Source: Pirellulales bacterium
GTDB lineage: Bacteria > Planctomycetota > Planctomycetia > Pirellulales > JAEUIK01
Length of the DNA stretch: 64,000 bases
Direction of reading: 5' to 3'
Assembly: GCA_019636335.1 (NCBI GenBank)
Contig: JAHBXR010000015.1
Span: forward strand, 62,001-126,000
Positions within the stretch are counted from its first letter, which is position 1; the number at the start of each line of letters is the position of its first letter. The notes beneath the pieces were generated by a model that saw only the letters and a list, made by a program, of their open reading frames with translations, was not told the DNA's origin and made no database searches. The translations under genes were made by a program, and so were the position numbers. This document shows positions 10,490 to 19,107 of the stretch, piece by piece.

Positions 10490-12115
10490 ATGAATCCTCT
10501 GACCGTGTTGCAAGACCTTGCGCCGTCGACGAAATCCGTGCCCATCGGCGACCCGCACGTAACCTTCGTCAGGCTTCCCACGGTCAGTCATTACCTGGCG
10601 TTCTCGCGGCAAGCGGTTCCGCCGATTGGGTTGGCCTATCTGGCCGCGTGTCTCGAAGAGCAAGGCACCAAGGTATCGATCGTCGACGCCGTGGTCGAAG
10701 GGTTGTCGCAGATCACGCCCGACGGCGAGTTTCGCCTGCACGGCATCACCACGGCGGAATTGGTCGAGCATATCCCTAGCGACACGCATGTGATTGGTTT
10801 TTCCTGCATGTTCTCGCAGGAGTGGCCCTGGCATCGCGACGCCATCATGGCGGTGCGCGAGCGTTTTCCGCAGGCGATCATCGTGGCCGGCGGCGAGCAC
10901 ATCTCGGCCCTGGCTGAATTCTGCCTGCACGATTGCCCGGCCATCGACATCTGCGTGATCGGCGAAGGGGAGGAGACGATCGTCGAATTGACCAACGCGA
11001 TCAAGCAGGGGGAGGACTGGAGCGCGATCAAGGGGCTCGGCTTCCTGCGCGATGGTGAATATGTCGCCACGTGCCGGCGCCCACGCATACGGCAGATCGA
11101 TTCGATCCCGCGACCGGCCTGGCACCTGTTTCCGATGGAGCGCTATCTCGAGAACCCGAACATCCACGGCGTTTACTCGGGCGAACGTACCATGCCGATG
11201 CTCGCCACGCGCGGTTGCCCCTACAAGTGTACGTTCTGCACGAACCCCTCCATGTATGGCGTGCTGTACATGACGCGGAAGCCGTCGGACGTGCTCGACG
11301 AGATCGAAGAGTACATGCGCGTCTATCGTGCCACGACCTTTCTCTTCTACGATCTGACGTTCGTGTTGAAGAAGAGCTGGGTCCTGGAGTTCTGCCGGGG
11401 AATCGAGGAGCGCGGGCTCAAATTCCACTGGCAATTGCCAACCGGCACGCGGAGCGAGGTGATCGACGACGAGGTGGCGAGCGCTCTCTCTCGCACGGGC
11501 TGCCCCGTGATGAATTACGCTCCCGAGAGTGGCTCGCTCGATACGCTGAAGATCATCAAGAAGCAAGTCAATCTGGAAAACCTGCTCGAGTCGGTCCGCG
11601 CAAGCCGACGATTCGGCATCAACATCAAGTGCATGTTGATCATTGGCTTCCCACACGAGAACTGGCGCCACTTCTGGGACACGCTGAAGTACTCCGTGCG
11701 GCTGGCGATTGCCGGCGCCCACGATCAACCGGTGTTTATCTACACCGCGCACCCGGGGGGCGAACTGTTCGACGAACTCCGTGCCGACGGCAGCATCCCG
11801 GCCGTCGATGACAGCTTCTTCAAGTCGCTGACGGTCTATACCAACCCGTTCAGCTCGAAGCACTACTGCAAGGGCGCCACGTCGCGCGAACTCGTCGTCT
11901 GGCGCTTTGCGATCATCCTGCTGTTCTACCTCGTGCAATTCAGCCTGCGACCGTGGCGCTTTATCAGCTTCTTCCGTTCGGCCTATCAGAACCGCTACAC
12001 GACCTACACCGAGCAGCGTTTCGGCCAGTCGTTGCGTCGTCTCTTGGGCAAGAACGTGAATGCGCCGACTCGCGTGCCGGCCGGACAGGCGGCCACGATC
12101 GGTAGCGCTATGTGA
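10490..12115 (+). CDS. Cobalamin-binding radical SAM protein (paralog 1)
   Basis: This 541-residue protein has an N-terminal B12-binding-like Rossmann domain (about residues 20-185; VPPIGLAYLAACLEEQG, then VAGGEH and IGEGEET) and a radical SAM TIM barrel with the cluster motif CPYKCTFC (Cys243, Cys247, Cys250). A basic, partly hydrophobic C-terminus (SLRPWRF…NRYTTYTEQR) may lie against a membrane. Family members typically methylate unactivated carbons or rearrange lipids and natural products using SAM, a 4Fe-4S cluster and cobalamin. The classical DXHXXG cobalamin motif is not evident. The start is fixed by AGGTGAGG five bases upstream. The gene follows the PKS in the same direction, so tailoring of its product is a reasonable inference. 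A close paralog lies at 21157-22764. Confidence 0.9.
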   Translation: MNPLTVLQDLAPSTKSVPIGDPHVTFVRLPTVSHYLAFSRQAVPPIGLAYLAACLEEQGTKVSIVDAVVEGLSQITPDGEFRLHGITTAELVEHIPSDTHVIGFSCMFSQEWPWHRDAIMAVRERFPQAIIVAGGEHISALAEFCLHDCPAIDICVIGEGEETIVELTNAIKQGEDWSAIKGLGFLRDGEYVATCRRPRIRQIDSIPRPAWHLFPMERYLENPNIHGVYSGERTMPMLATRGCPYKCTFCTNPSMYGVLYMTRKPSDVLDEIEEYMRVYRATTFLFYDLTFVLKKSWVLEFCRGIEERGLKFHWQLPTGTRSEVIDDEVASALSRTGCPVMNYAPESGSLDTLKIIKKQVNLENLLESVRASRRFGINIKCMLIIGFPHENWRHFWDTLKYSVRLAIAGAHDQPVFIYTAHPGGELFDELRADGSIPAVDDSFFKSLTVYTNPFSSKHYCKGATSRELVVWRFAIILLFYLVQFSLRPWRFISFFRSAYQNRYTTYTEQRFGQSLRRLLGKNVNAPTRVPAGQAATIGSAM

Positions 12116-12130
12116 GCCGCACGCTCGTCG

Positions 12131-12156
12131 CGGAAGGAACCTCGACTCACCTTCCG
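12131..12156. terminator. Possible hairpin between convergent genes
   Basis: A 7-bp perfect stem (CGGAAGG / CCTTCCG) with a 12-base loop lies in the 87-base gap between two convergently transcribed genes. There is no U tract on either strand, so termination is only suggested by position. Confidence 0.25.
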
Positions 12157-12202
12157 GGGGCGAGCCCTGTTGGGTGGGCAGGTCCGCTGCCTGACCGGCG
12201 CG

Positions 12203-14182
12203 TCAGCGAGATCGCTTGCCCGGTCGCGCGCGGTGTTGTTCCTTCGGCGCCGGCGCCGCTGCTTGCTGCTTGACCACGGAGACGGTGCTGTAGATCGACC
12301 ACAGCACGCCCGCCCCCACGCCGGCGCCGATCAGCCAGAGGAGCCACGAACTGCCTGCCTCGGTCGCCGCCGCTACGGCGATAGGCCCGGTAGCTGGGTG
12401 GAACGGGGCGCCGCGCCGCGTCGCGCGATTTTTGGCCGCCATTTCAAAGTAGCCAATCATCATCTCGTCGTGCGTCTGATAGCCGAAACGCACCGGCACG
12501 TTGGGATTGGGGTTGTTCGGATTCTCGGCCGAATTGTCGTAGTGCGCCACGCAATGCACGTCGGTGCCGGCGGGCAGGTCGAGCGGTTCGCTCAAGCGAT
12601 AGGTCGTTTGCCAGTTGAAATCGTAGTTGGGCACGTCGAGCAGCGGTTGCACGCGCCCGTCCGGAAAGCGAGCCTCGAACGTGAACTTCTTGCCGCGCAG
12701 ATGCATGTGCGGAGTCAACGTCAGTAGCTCGGCATCTTCGGTCACGCGGTAGTTGGCCTCGACGAGGTGATCGCGTGCCCCGGCCGGTACCTCGAATTCG
12801 AGATTGATCGCCGTTCCGTTCAACACCGGTCGCTCGACCTTGTCCTCGTCGGTGAACTCGAGCCCCATGTAGCTGCGGTCGAGTTGCTTCGTCCCGTTGG
12901 GCGTGTAGTGCATCTGAAAGACAAATTTCGAGCCGGGCGGCACATACTTGGCCGTGCCGTCGGGCCAGATCCAGGGATGCGCTCCCGGAGCAAAGCCTGC
13001 GAACAAGTCACGTAGCTCGTCCGGCTTTTCTTCGCCAGGCCATAAGAGAAAGACATCCATGTGATGGACGACGCCGGGATTACCGGGATAACACTCGACG
13101 CCGCGGATCCATTTGCCTTCCTTGAAGCCGGGATCGACGGTAAAGAGCTGATATTCGAGCAACCCCTCGGCCGGTACCTCGAACGGCTCCGGACGCATGT
13201 ACAACACCACGTCGGGGATAATCTCGCGCCAGCCGACCGGTGCGAATTCACGCGGCGGTGGCGCCTCGCTCGGGTCCCCCTCGGGCGTGCCTTGGCTGAC
13301 CCAGCGCTTGATGAGGGCAACCTCCTCCTCGTTCAAGCGATTCTCGTTCGAGAAATGCCCCACGCGCGGATCGGCATGCCAGGGGGGCATTCGGCGCTCC
13401 TCGACGACTTCGGCGATCGTTGGTCCCCAGCCGAGAACGTCTTCGTACGTCAACAGCGACAGGGGCGATAATTGCCCCGGTCGGTGACATTCCTGGCAAT
13501 GTTCCTGGATGATCGGAGCGATTTGCTTCGACCAGGTGACGTCCGCGTCGGCGGCCGGGGCGATTTCTCGCCCGATGATGCAGCCGACGGGCGTGGTCTC
13601 TGCCACGGAAACCGGCTCGTTCCGCAGGAGTTGCTCGAGTGCCTGCGCCAAGTCGTGCCGCTGTGCCGCGGTCCGGCGTGTGGTCACTTCGTACCGATCG
13701 TCGATGCGCCCGCGATAGCGCACGTTGCCCTCGGCGTCGAGGACGACTACCTCAGGCGTACGCGTCACCTGCAAACGGTCGGCGAGCACATTGCCGGGGT
13801 CCTTCAATACCGGAAATGGCGTCGCATGCTCGGCGGCGAGCCTCGCGATTTCTTCCAGCGTGTCTTGCCGGTTCGAATCGATCCCCCAGAAGGCCACCCC
13901 CTGCGAGGCGTACTTGTCGTGCAACTCGGCCAGTCGGGGCAGATAGAGCTTCACCAGCGGGCATTCAACGCCGACGAAGGCCAGCACGACCAGGCGCGAT
14001 GATGCCAACTCGGCCAGCGAGCGAGGCTGGCCATGCGTGTCGCGCAATTCCAACTCGTGGGTCGCCCCGCTCGACGCATCCGGCTTTGGTTCGGCCGCCT
14101 GCAATCGGACGTTCACGCTGACGGCAGGCATCATCAGTGCCGTCGTCACAACCAGAAAGATCGGAAGTCGCCGAGCAGTCAT
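12203..14182 (-). CDS. Secreted redoxin / cytochrome c / PHM-like copper monooxygenase fusion, paralog A
   Basis: The protein has 659 residues. After a signal peptide (TARRLPIFLVVTTALM…) come a redoxin domain with a single active-site-like Cys (GVECPLVK, about residue 76), a conserved Cys at the domain junction (VGCIIGRE), a haem-c site (CQECH, about residue 226) with MPPWH downstream, and a copper type II ascorbate-dependent monooxygenase-like region with VVHHM, HYTP, HMHLRG and DEMM. These match the His/His/His and His-X-His/Met copper ligands of the PHM/DBH family. One C-terminal membrane helix (about residues 611-632) and a basic tail suggest anchoring with the domains outside the cytoplasm. 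I chose the ATG at 14182 because the upstream ATG at 14215 lies inside a good -10 element. The substrate is unknown. Paralogs lie at 14406 and 22991. Confidence 0.8.
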   Translation of the reverse strand: MTARRLPIFLVVTTALMMPAVSVNVRLQAAEPKPDASSGATHELELRDTHGQPRSLAELASSRLVVLAFVGVECPLVKLYLPRLAELHDKYASQGVAFWGIDSNRQDTLEEIARLAAEHATPFPVLKDPGNVLADRLQVTRTPEVVVLDAEGNVRYRGRIDDRYEVTTRRTAAQRHDLAQALEQLLRNEPVSVAETTPVGCIIGREIAPAADADVTWSKQIAPIIQEHCQECHRPGQLSPLSLLTYEDVLGWGPTIAEVVEERRMPPWHADPRVGHFSNENRLNEEEVALIKRWVSQGTPEGDPSEAPPPREFAPVGWREIIPDVVLYMRPEPFEVPAEGLLEYQLFTVDPGFKEGKWIRGVECYPGNPGVVHHMDVFLLWPGEEKPDELRDLFAGFAPGAHPWIWPDGTAKYVPPGSKFVFQMHYTPNGTKQLDRSYMGLEFTDEDKVERPVLNGTAINLEFEVPAGARDHLVEANYRVTEDAELLTLTPHMHLRGKKFTFEARFPDGRVQPLLDVPNYDFNWQTTYRLSEPLDLPAGTDVHCVAHYDNSAENPNNPNPNVPVRFGYQTHDEMMIGYFEMAAKNRATRRGAPFHPATGPIAVAAATEAGSSWLLWLIGAGVGAGVLWSIYSTVSVVKQQAAAPAPKEQHRARPGKRSR

Positions 14183-14213
14183 AGCGTTCCAAAGATGAGA
14201 GCAGATCAAGTGC

Positions 14214-14242
14214 ATGGTAGTTGTGTTTTTGCGATCCGTCAA
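14214..14242 (-). promoter_or_regulatory. Putative sigma70-type promoter for paralog A
   Basis: On the minus strand TTGACG (14237-14242) and TACCAT (14214-14219) are separated by exactly 17 bases. The -10 element overlaps the ATG at 14215, which argues for translation starting at 14182. Confidence 0.5.
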
Positions 14243-14272
14243 AAACGAGCCAGTTCCCGTTCGACCAGCTTT

Positions 14273-14301
14273 TTGACCCCCTGCCAGACGCCGGTTACGA
14301 T
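14273..14301 (+). promoter_or_regulatory. Putative sigma70-type promoter for paralog B
   Basis: TTGACC (14273-14278) and TACGAT (14296-14301) are separated by 17 bases. The predicted transcript would have a leader of about 100 bases before the ATG at 14406. It lies back to back with the divergent promoter at 14214-14242; the two -35 boxes are 30 bases apart. Confidence 0.5.
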
Positions 14302-14405
14302 GGAAGGCTGTGAGGGAAATCACCTTCTTTGGCGGCGGGGGCTGCGTACGCGCAAGGGACAAATCTGGCCGGCGCCTCGGCGCTCGTACCACACACAATT
14401 CCGCC

Positions 14406-17400
14406 ATGCTTCGAGTGCCTGACGCACGCCTGAAATCGGTGCTGGCATCACTGCTTTTTGCTGTGTGCGCCTGTTCGTGCCCGTCGGGTGCCGTGGCGGC
14501 CGACGAATTTCTCGGACGCAAGATCGAAAGCTTCGAGTTGGAAGATGCCGAACGGCGCCCCGTCCGCTACAGCGACTACGTGCGCGATGCCAAGGCCACG
14601 GTGGTCGCCTTTCTGGGCATCGAGTGCCCCCTGGCGAAGGCTTACGCCACGCGCCTGGCCGATCTCGAACGCAGCTACGCCGAACGCGGCGTGAAGGTCG
14701 TCGCCATCGACTCGAACGAACAAGACTCGCTCAGCGAGTTGATGCAGTTTTCCCGAGCGAACCAGTTCGGCTTTCCCCTCCTCAAAGACCCCGGGCAGAA
14801 AATCGCGGATCGATTCGGCGCCCAGCGCACGCCCGAGTTTTTTCTGCTCGATGCCGACCAGGTCATCCGCTATCACGGCCGGTTCGACGATCAATATGGC
14901 GTGGGCTACCAGCGGCCCGAGGTGAATCGCCGCGATCTGGCAACCGCGCTCAACGAACTGCTGGCCGGCCAACCGATCTCCGTGCCCAGCACCGACGCCC
15001 CTGGCTGCCTGATCGGGCGCCGCCGCGAGGCCAAGGCCGATGCCCCCGTGACGTGGTCGAAGCAGATCGTCCGCATCATGCAAGAGCGCTGCCAGGAGTG
15101 CCACCGGCCGAATGAAATCGGGCCGTTCTCGCTGATCGATTACGACGAGGTCGTCGGCTGGGCCGGCATGATCCAAGAGGTCGTCGAGCAGGGACGCATG
15201 CCCCCCTGGCATGCCAGCCCCGAGCATGGCGAGTTTGCCAACGACGCCCGGCTGAGCGAGGAGGAGAAGCGACTCATCTCGCAATGGGTCGACGACGGGG
15301 CGCCTGAGGGTGATCCGGCCGACCTGCCCCCACCTCGAGAATTCGATTCCGCGTGGGCGATCGGCGAACCCGATCTGGTGCTCTACAACACCGACGATCC
15401 TCAAGAGATACCGGCTACCGGGGTGGTCGACTATCGCTACTTCGTCATCGATCCCGGGTTTCGCGAGAATAAATGGGTACACGCGGCGCAACTCCGTCCC
15501 AGTGCGCCGGCCGTGGTACACCACATTTCCGTGTACGTGCAGTCCCCCACCGATACCTGGACCGATTCGTTCCGGCATCTCTTTGCGGGCTTTCAGCCGG
15601 GCGCCACGGTGCAGAAGTTGTCGAGCGACATCGCGCATTGCGTGCCCGCGGGATCGAAGTTCGTCTTTCAGGTCCATTACACCCCTTGCGGTACGCCGCA
15701 AACCGATCGCATTGCCCTGGGGCTGAAGTTCGCCGATCCCGCCGAGGTCAAGCGGCGGTTCGTGATGTTGCTGGTGAAGAACCAGGCGTTCCGCATTCCG
15801 CCCGGCGCGACGGATTATCCCGTCGAGGCGAGCATGCAATTGCTGGGCGATATCGAACTATTGGGTTTCGTGCCGCACATGCACCTCCGCGGCAAGATGT
15901 TCCGTTACAGCGCCGCCTATCCCGACGGCACGGAAGAAACGCTGCTCGAGGTGCCACAGTTCGATTTCAACTGGCAGCACGCCTATCTATTAAAAGACTT
16001 GAAGCCCATTCCCTCGGGCACCACGATCAAGTGCCTGGCGACCTACGACAATTCGAGCGACAACGCGACGAATCCCGATCCCACGGTAACCGTCGAGTTC
16101 GGCCATCAGATTTGGGACGAGATGATGGACGGGTACGTTGCCGTGACGATTCCCGTCACGCCCGACATGTTCGTCACGAAGCCTCCCCCTGCCCCCAAGA
16201 CCAAGAAAACCGCCCAGCCAGACGGACCGGCCTTGCCCCTTAGCAGAATGCGCTGGCCGTGGTTCACCTTGGGAGGACTGGCAATCGCGGGCGGCGCACT
16301 ATCGGCACGCGAATGGCAACGTCGCCGCCAGAAACGGACCGCGAGCGAGGTTGCCGCCTCTCAAGAACCGGCCGCGGCCGAAATACCACCGGCTGTGCAG
16401 TCAACGCCGCTGCCCTCGGCCGCGACACGTCCTGGGGCGAAGGTCGGGGCACGCCTGGGAATGATCGCCTGGTTGATCTTTGTCGTGTGTCTGGCGGTTT
16501 GGCCCCTCGGAGTGCTTTACGACACGGAGCAGGCCTTGGCCAGCGGCTGGCGGCCCGAGTCGAGCAGGCTCTATTCCCTGGTCGTCAGTGGCGCCTGGCT
16601 GATTGTGCTGCTGGCGGCGGCGCTCGTCTTGATACCCCCCCTGCGGCGCGCGGGGCCACGCTATGGAATCACGCTTCTGATCATGCTCGTCCTGGCCGTG
16701 ATTGCCGTGGCTGCTTACGAACGTTCGACCTCGTCAGCGTGGGAAGCGAGTGCCTTCCATCTTCGCGAACCGAATCGCGACGTGCGGATGAACTTTGGTG
16801 ACGCGGCCTTCTTCAACGGGAACAAGACCGGCCACGCGAGCTACAACTCCTTGGGGGTGCGCGCCGCTGAAATGCCGCCTCGCGATAGCTCGCGAAGAAT
16901 CCTGACTCTCGGCGGCAGCTCGACAGAATGTCTCTATCTCGAGAACGAACAAACTTGGCCGCAATTGCTCGAGCGGCAACTGAATGGGAGCGAATCGGGG
17001 GACTACTGGGTCGGCAATGTCGGCAAGAGCGACTGTACGACTGCCGACGATCTCGCCTTTCTCGAGAAGTCCGTGTTGGCCGCCTCGGTCGATACCGTGC
17101 TGTTGATGGTGGGCATGGACGATCTATGGCACACCTTGACCGAACGGCCCATCGAGTCGCCGCAACCGCCTGACTGGTACCGCAGCCCCACGGTGGCCCT
17201 CTTCGAGGAGTCGCCGTCGACCGAAGATTCGGCGGAGTCGAGCGAAGCGGAACGTGCCCGCGATGACTACTTTTGGGCACGCCGGCGCGACTCGACCTTC
17301 CCCCCTCCGCCAGCGACGAAGCCAGACTTCGTGGCCGCGGTCGAGGCCTTCCGCCAGCGCGTCGAGAAGATCGCCGCGTGGGGCAAAAGTCACGGCGTGC

Positions 17401-17831
17401 AGGTCGTCTTCGTGACGCAGCCGGTCTTGTGGGATAAGGACATCTCGCAAGCGGCCCGCAAGCATCTTACGCTGGCGCAGGTGAATCCCGTGGGCAAGGA
17501 GTGGACCTTCTTGACGGCCGACAATCTGCGCCCCTTGATCGATCGCTACAACGACGTGCTGCGCGCCGTGAGCCAGGAGACGGGCACGAAGTGCATCGAT
17601 CTGGCGGCCGAGATGACCGGCCACGAGTTCTTCTTCGAAGACGACTTTCACTTCAATGCCGAAGGCTGCCAGCGGGCCGCACGGTTGCTGGCCGAACAAC
17701 TATTGCTTGTCGAGAGGTTGTTCACGTCGGTACGGCGGCCAGCTTTCATGACATCGACATCGCCCAGGCAGACCACTGGCGCGCAGCACTCAAGGCGCCG
17801 CGCCTTGCGCCCCGCGAGGCGCCAATGTTGA
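14406..17831 (+). CDS. Redoxin / cytochrome c / copper monooxygenase-like protein with C-terminal membrane and SGNH-hydrolase module, paralog B
   Basis: The protein has 1141 residues. A signal peptide ([17 protein letters not shown]) precedes a redoxin domain (GIECPLAK, Cys74), a junction Cys (PGCLIGRR), a haem-c site (CQECH, Cys229), and the copper-ligand motifs VVHH (from 372), HYTP (424), HMHLRG (491) and DEMM. About four hydrophobic segments follow (about residues 615-775). The last 300 residues look like an SGNH/GDSL hydrolase: a GGSSTE block near residue 836 with the Ser, a GMDD block in the GxND position, and DDFHFN near 1080 with the Asp-X-His pair. SGNH domains of this kind remove or transfer acyl groups on envelope glycans. 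I chose the ATG at 14406 because the upstream ORF extension is not signal-like. The 3' end overlaps the next gene by 7 bases. Confidence 0.82.
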   Translation: MLRVPDARLKSVLASLLFAVCACSCPSGAVAADEFLGRKIESFELEDAERRPVRYSDYVRDAKATVVAFLGIECPLAKAYATRLADLERSYAERGVKVVAIDSNEQDSLSELMQFSRANQFGFPLLKDPGQKIADRFGAQRTPEFFLLDADQVIRYHGRFDDQYGVGYQRPEVNRRDLATALNELLAGQPISVPSTDAPGCLIGRRREAKADAPVTWSKQIVRIMQERCQECHRPNEIGPFSLIDYDEVVGWAGMIQEVVEQGRMPPWHASPEHGEFANDARLSEEEKRLISQWVDDGAPEGDPADLPPPREFDSAWAIGEPDLVLYNTDDPQEIPATGVVDYRYFVIDPGFRENKWVHAAQLRPSAPAVVHHISVYVQSPTDTWTDSFRHLFAGFQPGATVQKLSSDIAHCVPAGSKFVFQVHYTPCGTPQTDRIALGLKFADPAEVKRRFVMLLVKNQAFRIPPGATDYPVEASMQLLGDIELLGFVPHMHLRGKMFRYSAAYPDGTEETLLEVPQFDFNWQHAYLLKDLKPIPSGTTIKCLATYDNSSDNATNPDPTVTVEFGHQIWDEMMDGYVAVTIPVTPDMFVTKPPPAPKTKKTAQPDGPALPLSRMRWPWFTLGGLAIAGGALSAREWQRRRQKRTASEVAASQEPAAAEIPPAVQSTPLPSAATRPGAKVGARLGMIAWLIFVVCLAVWPLGVLYDTEQALASGWRPESSRLYSLVVSGAWLIVLLAAALVLIPPLRRAGPRYGITLLIMLVLAVIAVAAYERSTSSAWEASAFHLREPNRDVRMNFGDAAFFNGNKTGHASYNSLGVRAAEMPPRDSSRRILTLGGSSTECLYLENEQTWPQLLERQLNGSESGDYWVGNVGKSDCTTADDLAFLEKSVLAASVDTVLLMVGMDDLWHTLTERPIESPQPPDWYRSPTVALFEESPSTEDSAESSEAERARDDYFWARRRDSTFPPPPATKPDFVAAVEAFRQRVEKIAAWGKSHGVQVVFVTQPVLWDKDISQAARKHLTLAQVNPVGKEWTFLTADNLRPLIDRYNDVLRAVSQETGTKCIDLAAEMTGHEFFFEDDFHFNAEGCQRAARLLAEQLLLVERLFTSVRRPAFMTSTSPRQTTGAQHSRRRALRPARRQC

Positions 17832-18943
17832 TGCATTCGGAGAACGACCCCGCTCGCTCTGCGGAAACGCCGGCCGTCGGTCCCACGTCCGAGCGTCGCT
17901 TGTCTCCCGAGACGCGGGTCTCGATCGTCATTCCCTGCTTCCATGAAGAAGCCGTGCTGCCGTTGCTCTTCGAGCGGCTCTCGCGCGAGGCCGATCGCTG
18001 GAACCTCGACTACGAGGTGCTGGTGGTCGACGATGGCTCCCGCGATCGCACTTGGGAATTGCTCGTCGCCCAGCACGCGCGCGATCCCCGCTGGAAGCTG
18101 ATCCGCTTTGCGCGAAACTTCGGCCAGCAGATCGCGCTCCGCGCCGGCCTGCAGGCCACGACGGGAGACCTCGTCGTCATGCTCGATGCCGACCTGCAGG
18201 ATCCGCCCGAGGTGCTCCCGCAATTATTCGAAAGCTGGGCCAGCGGCTACGACGTCGTCGTCGGCGTGCGCCGCAAGCGGAAAGAAGGCCTCCCGCTGCG
18301 CTCGGCCTACTTCCTGTTCTATCGCCTGCTGGCCTTGTTGTCCCCCGACGAGACGCCGCTCGACGGGGGCGATTTCTGCGTCATGGATCGCAAGATCGTC
18401 GACATCATCTGCCGCATGCCCGAGCGCAGACCGTTCATCCGCGGACTGCGTTCCTGGGTCGGCTTTCGCCAGCAATTGATCACCTACGACCGGCATCATC
18501 GCGCCGCGGGCAAGCCCAAGTACACGCTCTTCCGCTTGTTTGGCCTGGCGCTCGACGGTTTTCTCAGCTCGTCGGTGCTCCCCTTGCGATTGGCCACGCT
18601 CTGTGGCGCCGTCGTCGCCTTCCTGGCGCTGTTGGGGTCGATCTTCGCCTTGCTGGTGGGCATGTTCCCCGCTCAAGCGTCCGAATACTTCGGCCTGCAC
18701 GCCATTCCCGGTTCGGCCACGATCGTGATCTCGATTCTCTTCCTGGGGGCCGTGCAGTTGATCTGCCTGGGCATCTCCGGCGAGTACCTGGGCCGCATTT
18801 ACGAGAACGTCAAGGGACGACCCTTCTGGACGATTCGCGAAACGCTCGGCGTGCGCGAAGAGGCCGTCGCCACCGAGCGGCGTCGGCCGCTGGTTGCCGA
18901 GCGCCACAACTCGCACGACCCTGGCGATCGGACCGATCGGTAG
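17825..18943 (+). CDS. GT2 glycosyltransferase, polyprenyl-phosphate sugar transferase type (GtrB/DPM-like)
   Basis: The 372-residue protein has a classical GT-A fold start (VSIVIPCFHEE), the VVDDGS and DADLQDPPE nucleotide/metal motifs, and the QQIALRAGLQATTGD block typical of dolichol- or undecaprenyl-phosphate sugar transferases. Two C-terminal membrane helices (LCGAVVAFLALLGSIFALLV and TIVISILFLGAVQLICLGI) and the GEYLGRIYENVKGRP ending fit GtrB/ArnC-like proteins. It probably loads a sugar onto a lipid carrier at the cytoplasmic face. The ATG at 17825 overlaps the stop codon of the SGNH fusion gene (ATGTTGATG), so the two are likely translationally coupled. No GtrA-like flippase is adjacent. 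Confidence 0.9.
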   Translation: MLMHSENDPARSAETPAVGPTSERRLSPETRVSIVIPCFHEEAVLPLLFERLSREADRWNLDYEVLVVDDGSRDRTWELLVAQHARDPRWKLIRFARNFGQQIALRAGLQATTGDLVVMLDADLQDPPEVLPQLFESWASGYDVVVGVRRKRKEGLPLRSAYFLFYRLLALLSPDETPLDGGDFCVMDRKIVDIICRMPERRPFIRGLRSWVGFRQQLITYDRHHRAAGKPKYTLFRLFGLALDGFLSSSVLPLRLATLCGAVVAFLALLGSIFALLVGMFPAQASEYFGLHAIPGSATIVISILFLGAVQLICLGISGEYLGRIYENVKGRPFWTIRETLGVREEAVATERRRPLVAERHNSHDPGDRTDR

Positions 18944-19107
18944 GACGCCTGCTGGGAACAGCCCGCTTCTTTGCAAAGCGGTCCCGGCCATTCACAATGG
19001 AGCTTGCCAGCCTTCGACGCTCGATCTTTCCCTCGGGTTGGCCCCCTTCGACAGCAAGTTTCGTGGCGCTGACGAGCCGCACCCGCCATGTTCCCCGCAT
19101 GTAGCCT

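Noticed and set aside
10178-11938. 586-codon minus-strand ORF opposite the first radical SAM gene
   Set aside because: It has Arg/His/Asp-rich low-quality sequence with no motif and is the antisense shadow of a gene with a clear family.
14215-14521. Longer N-terminus for paralog A
   Set aside because: The extension crosses both divergent promoters, and the ATG at 14215 lies within a -10 box.
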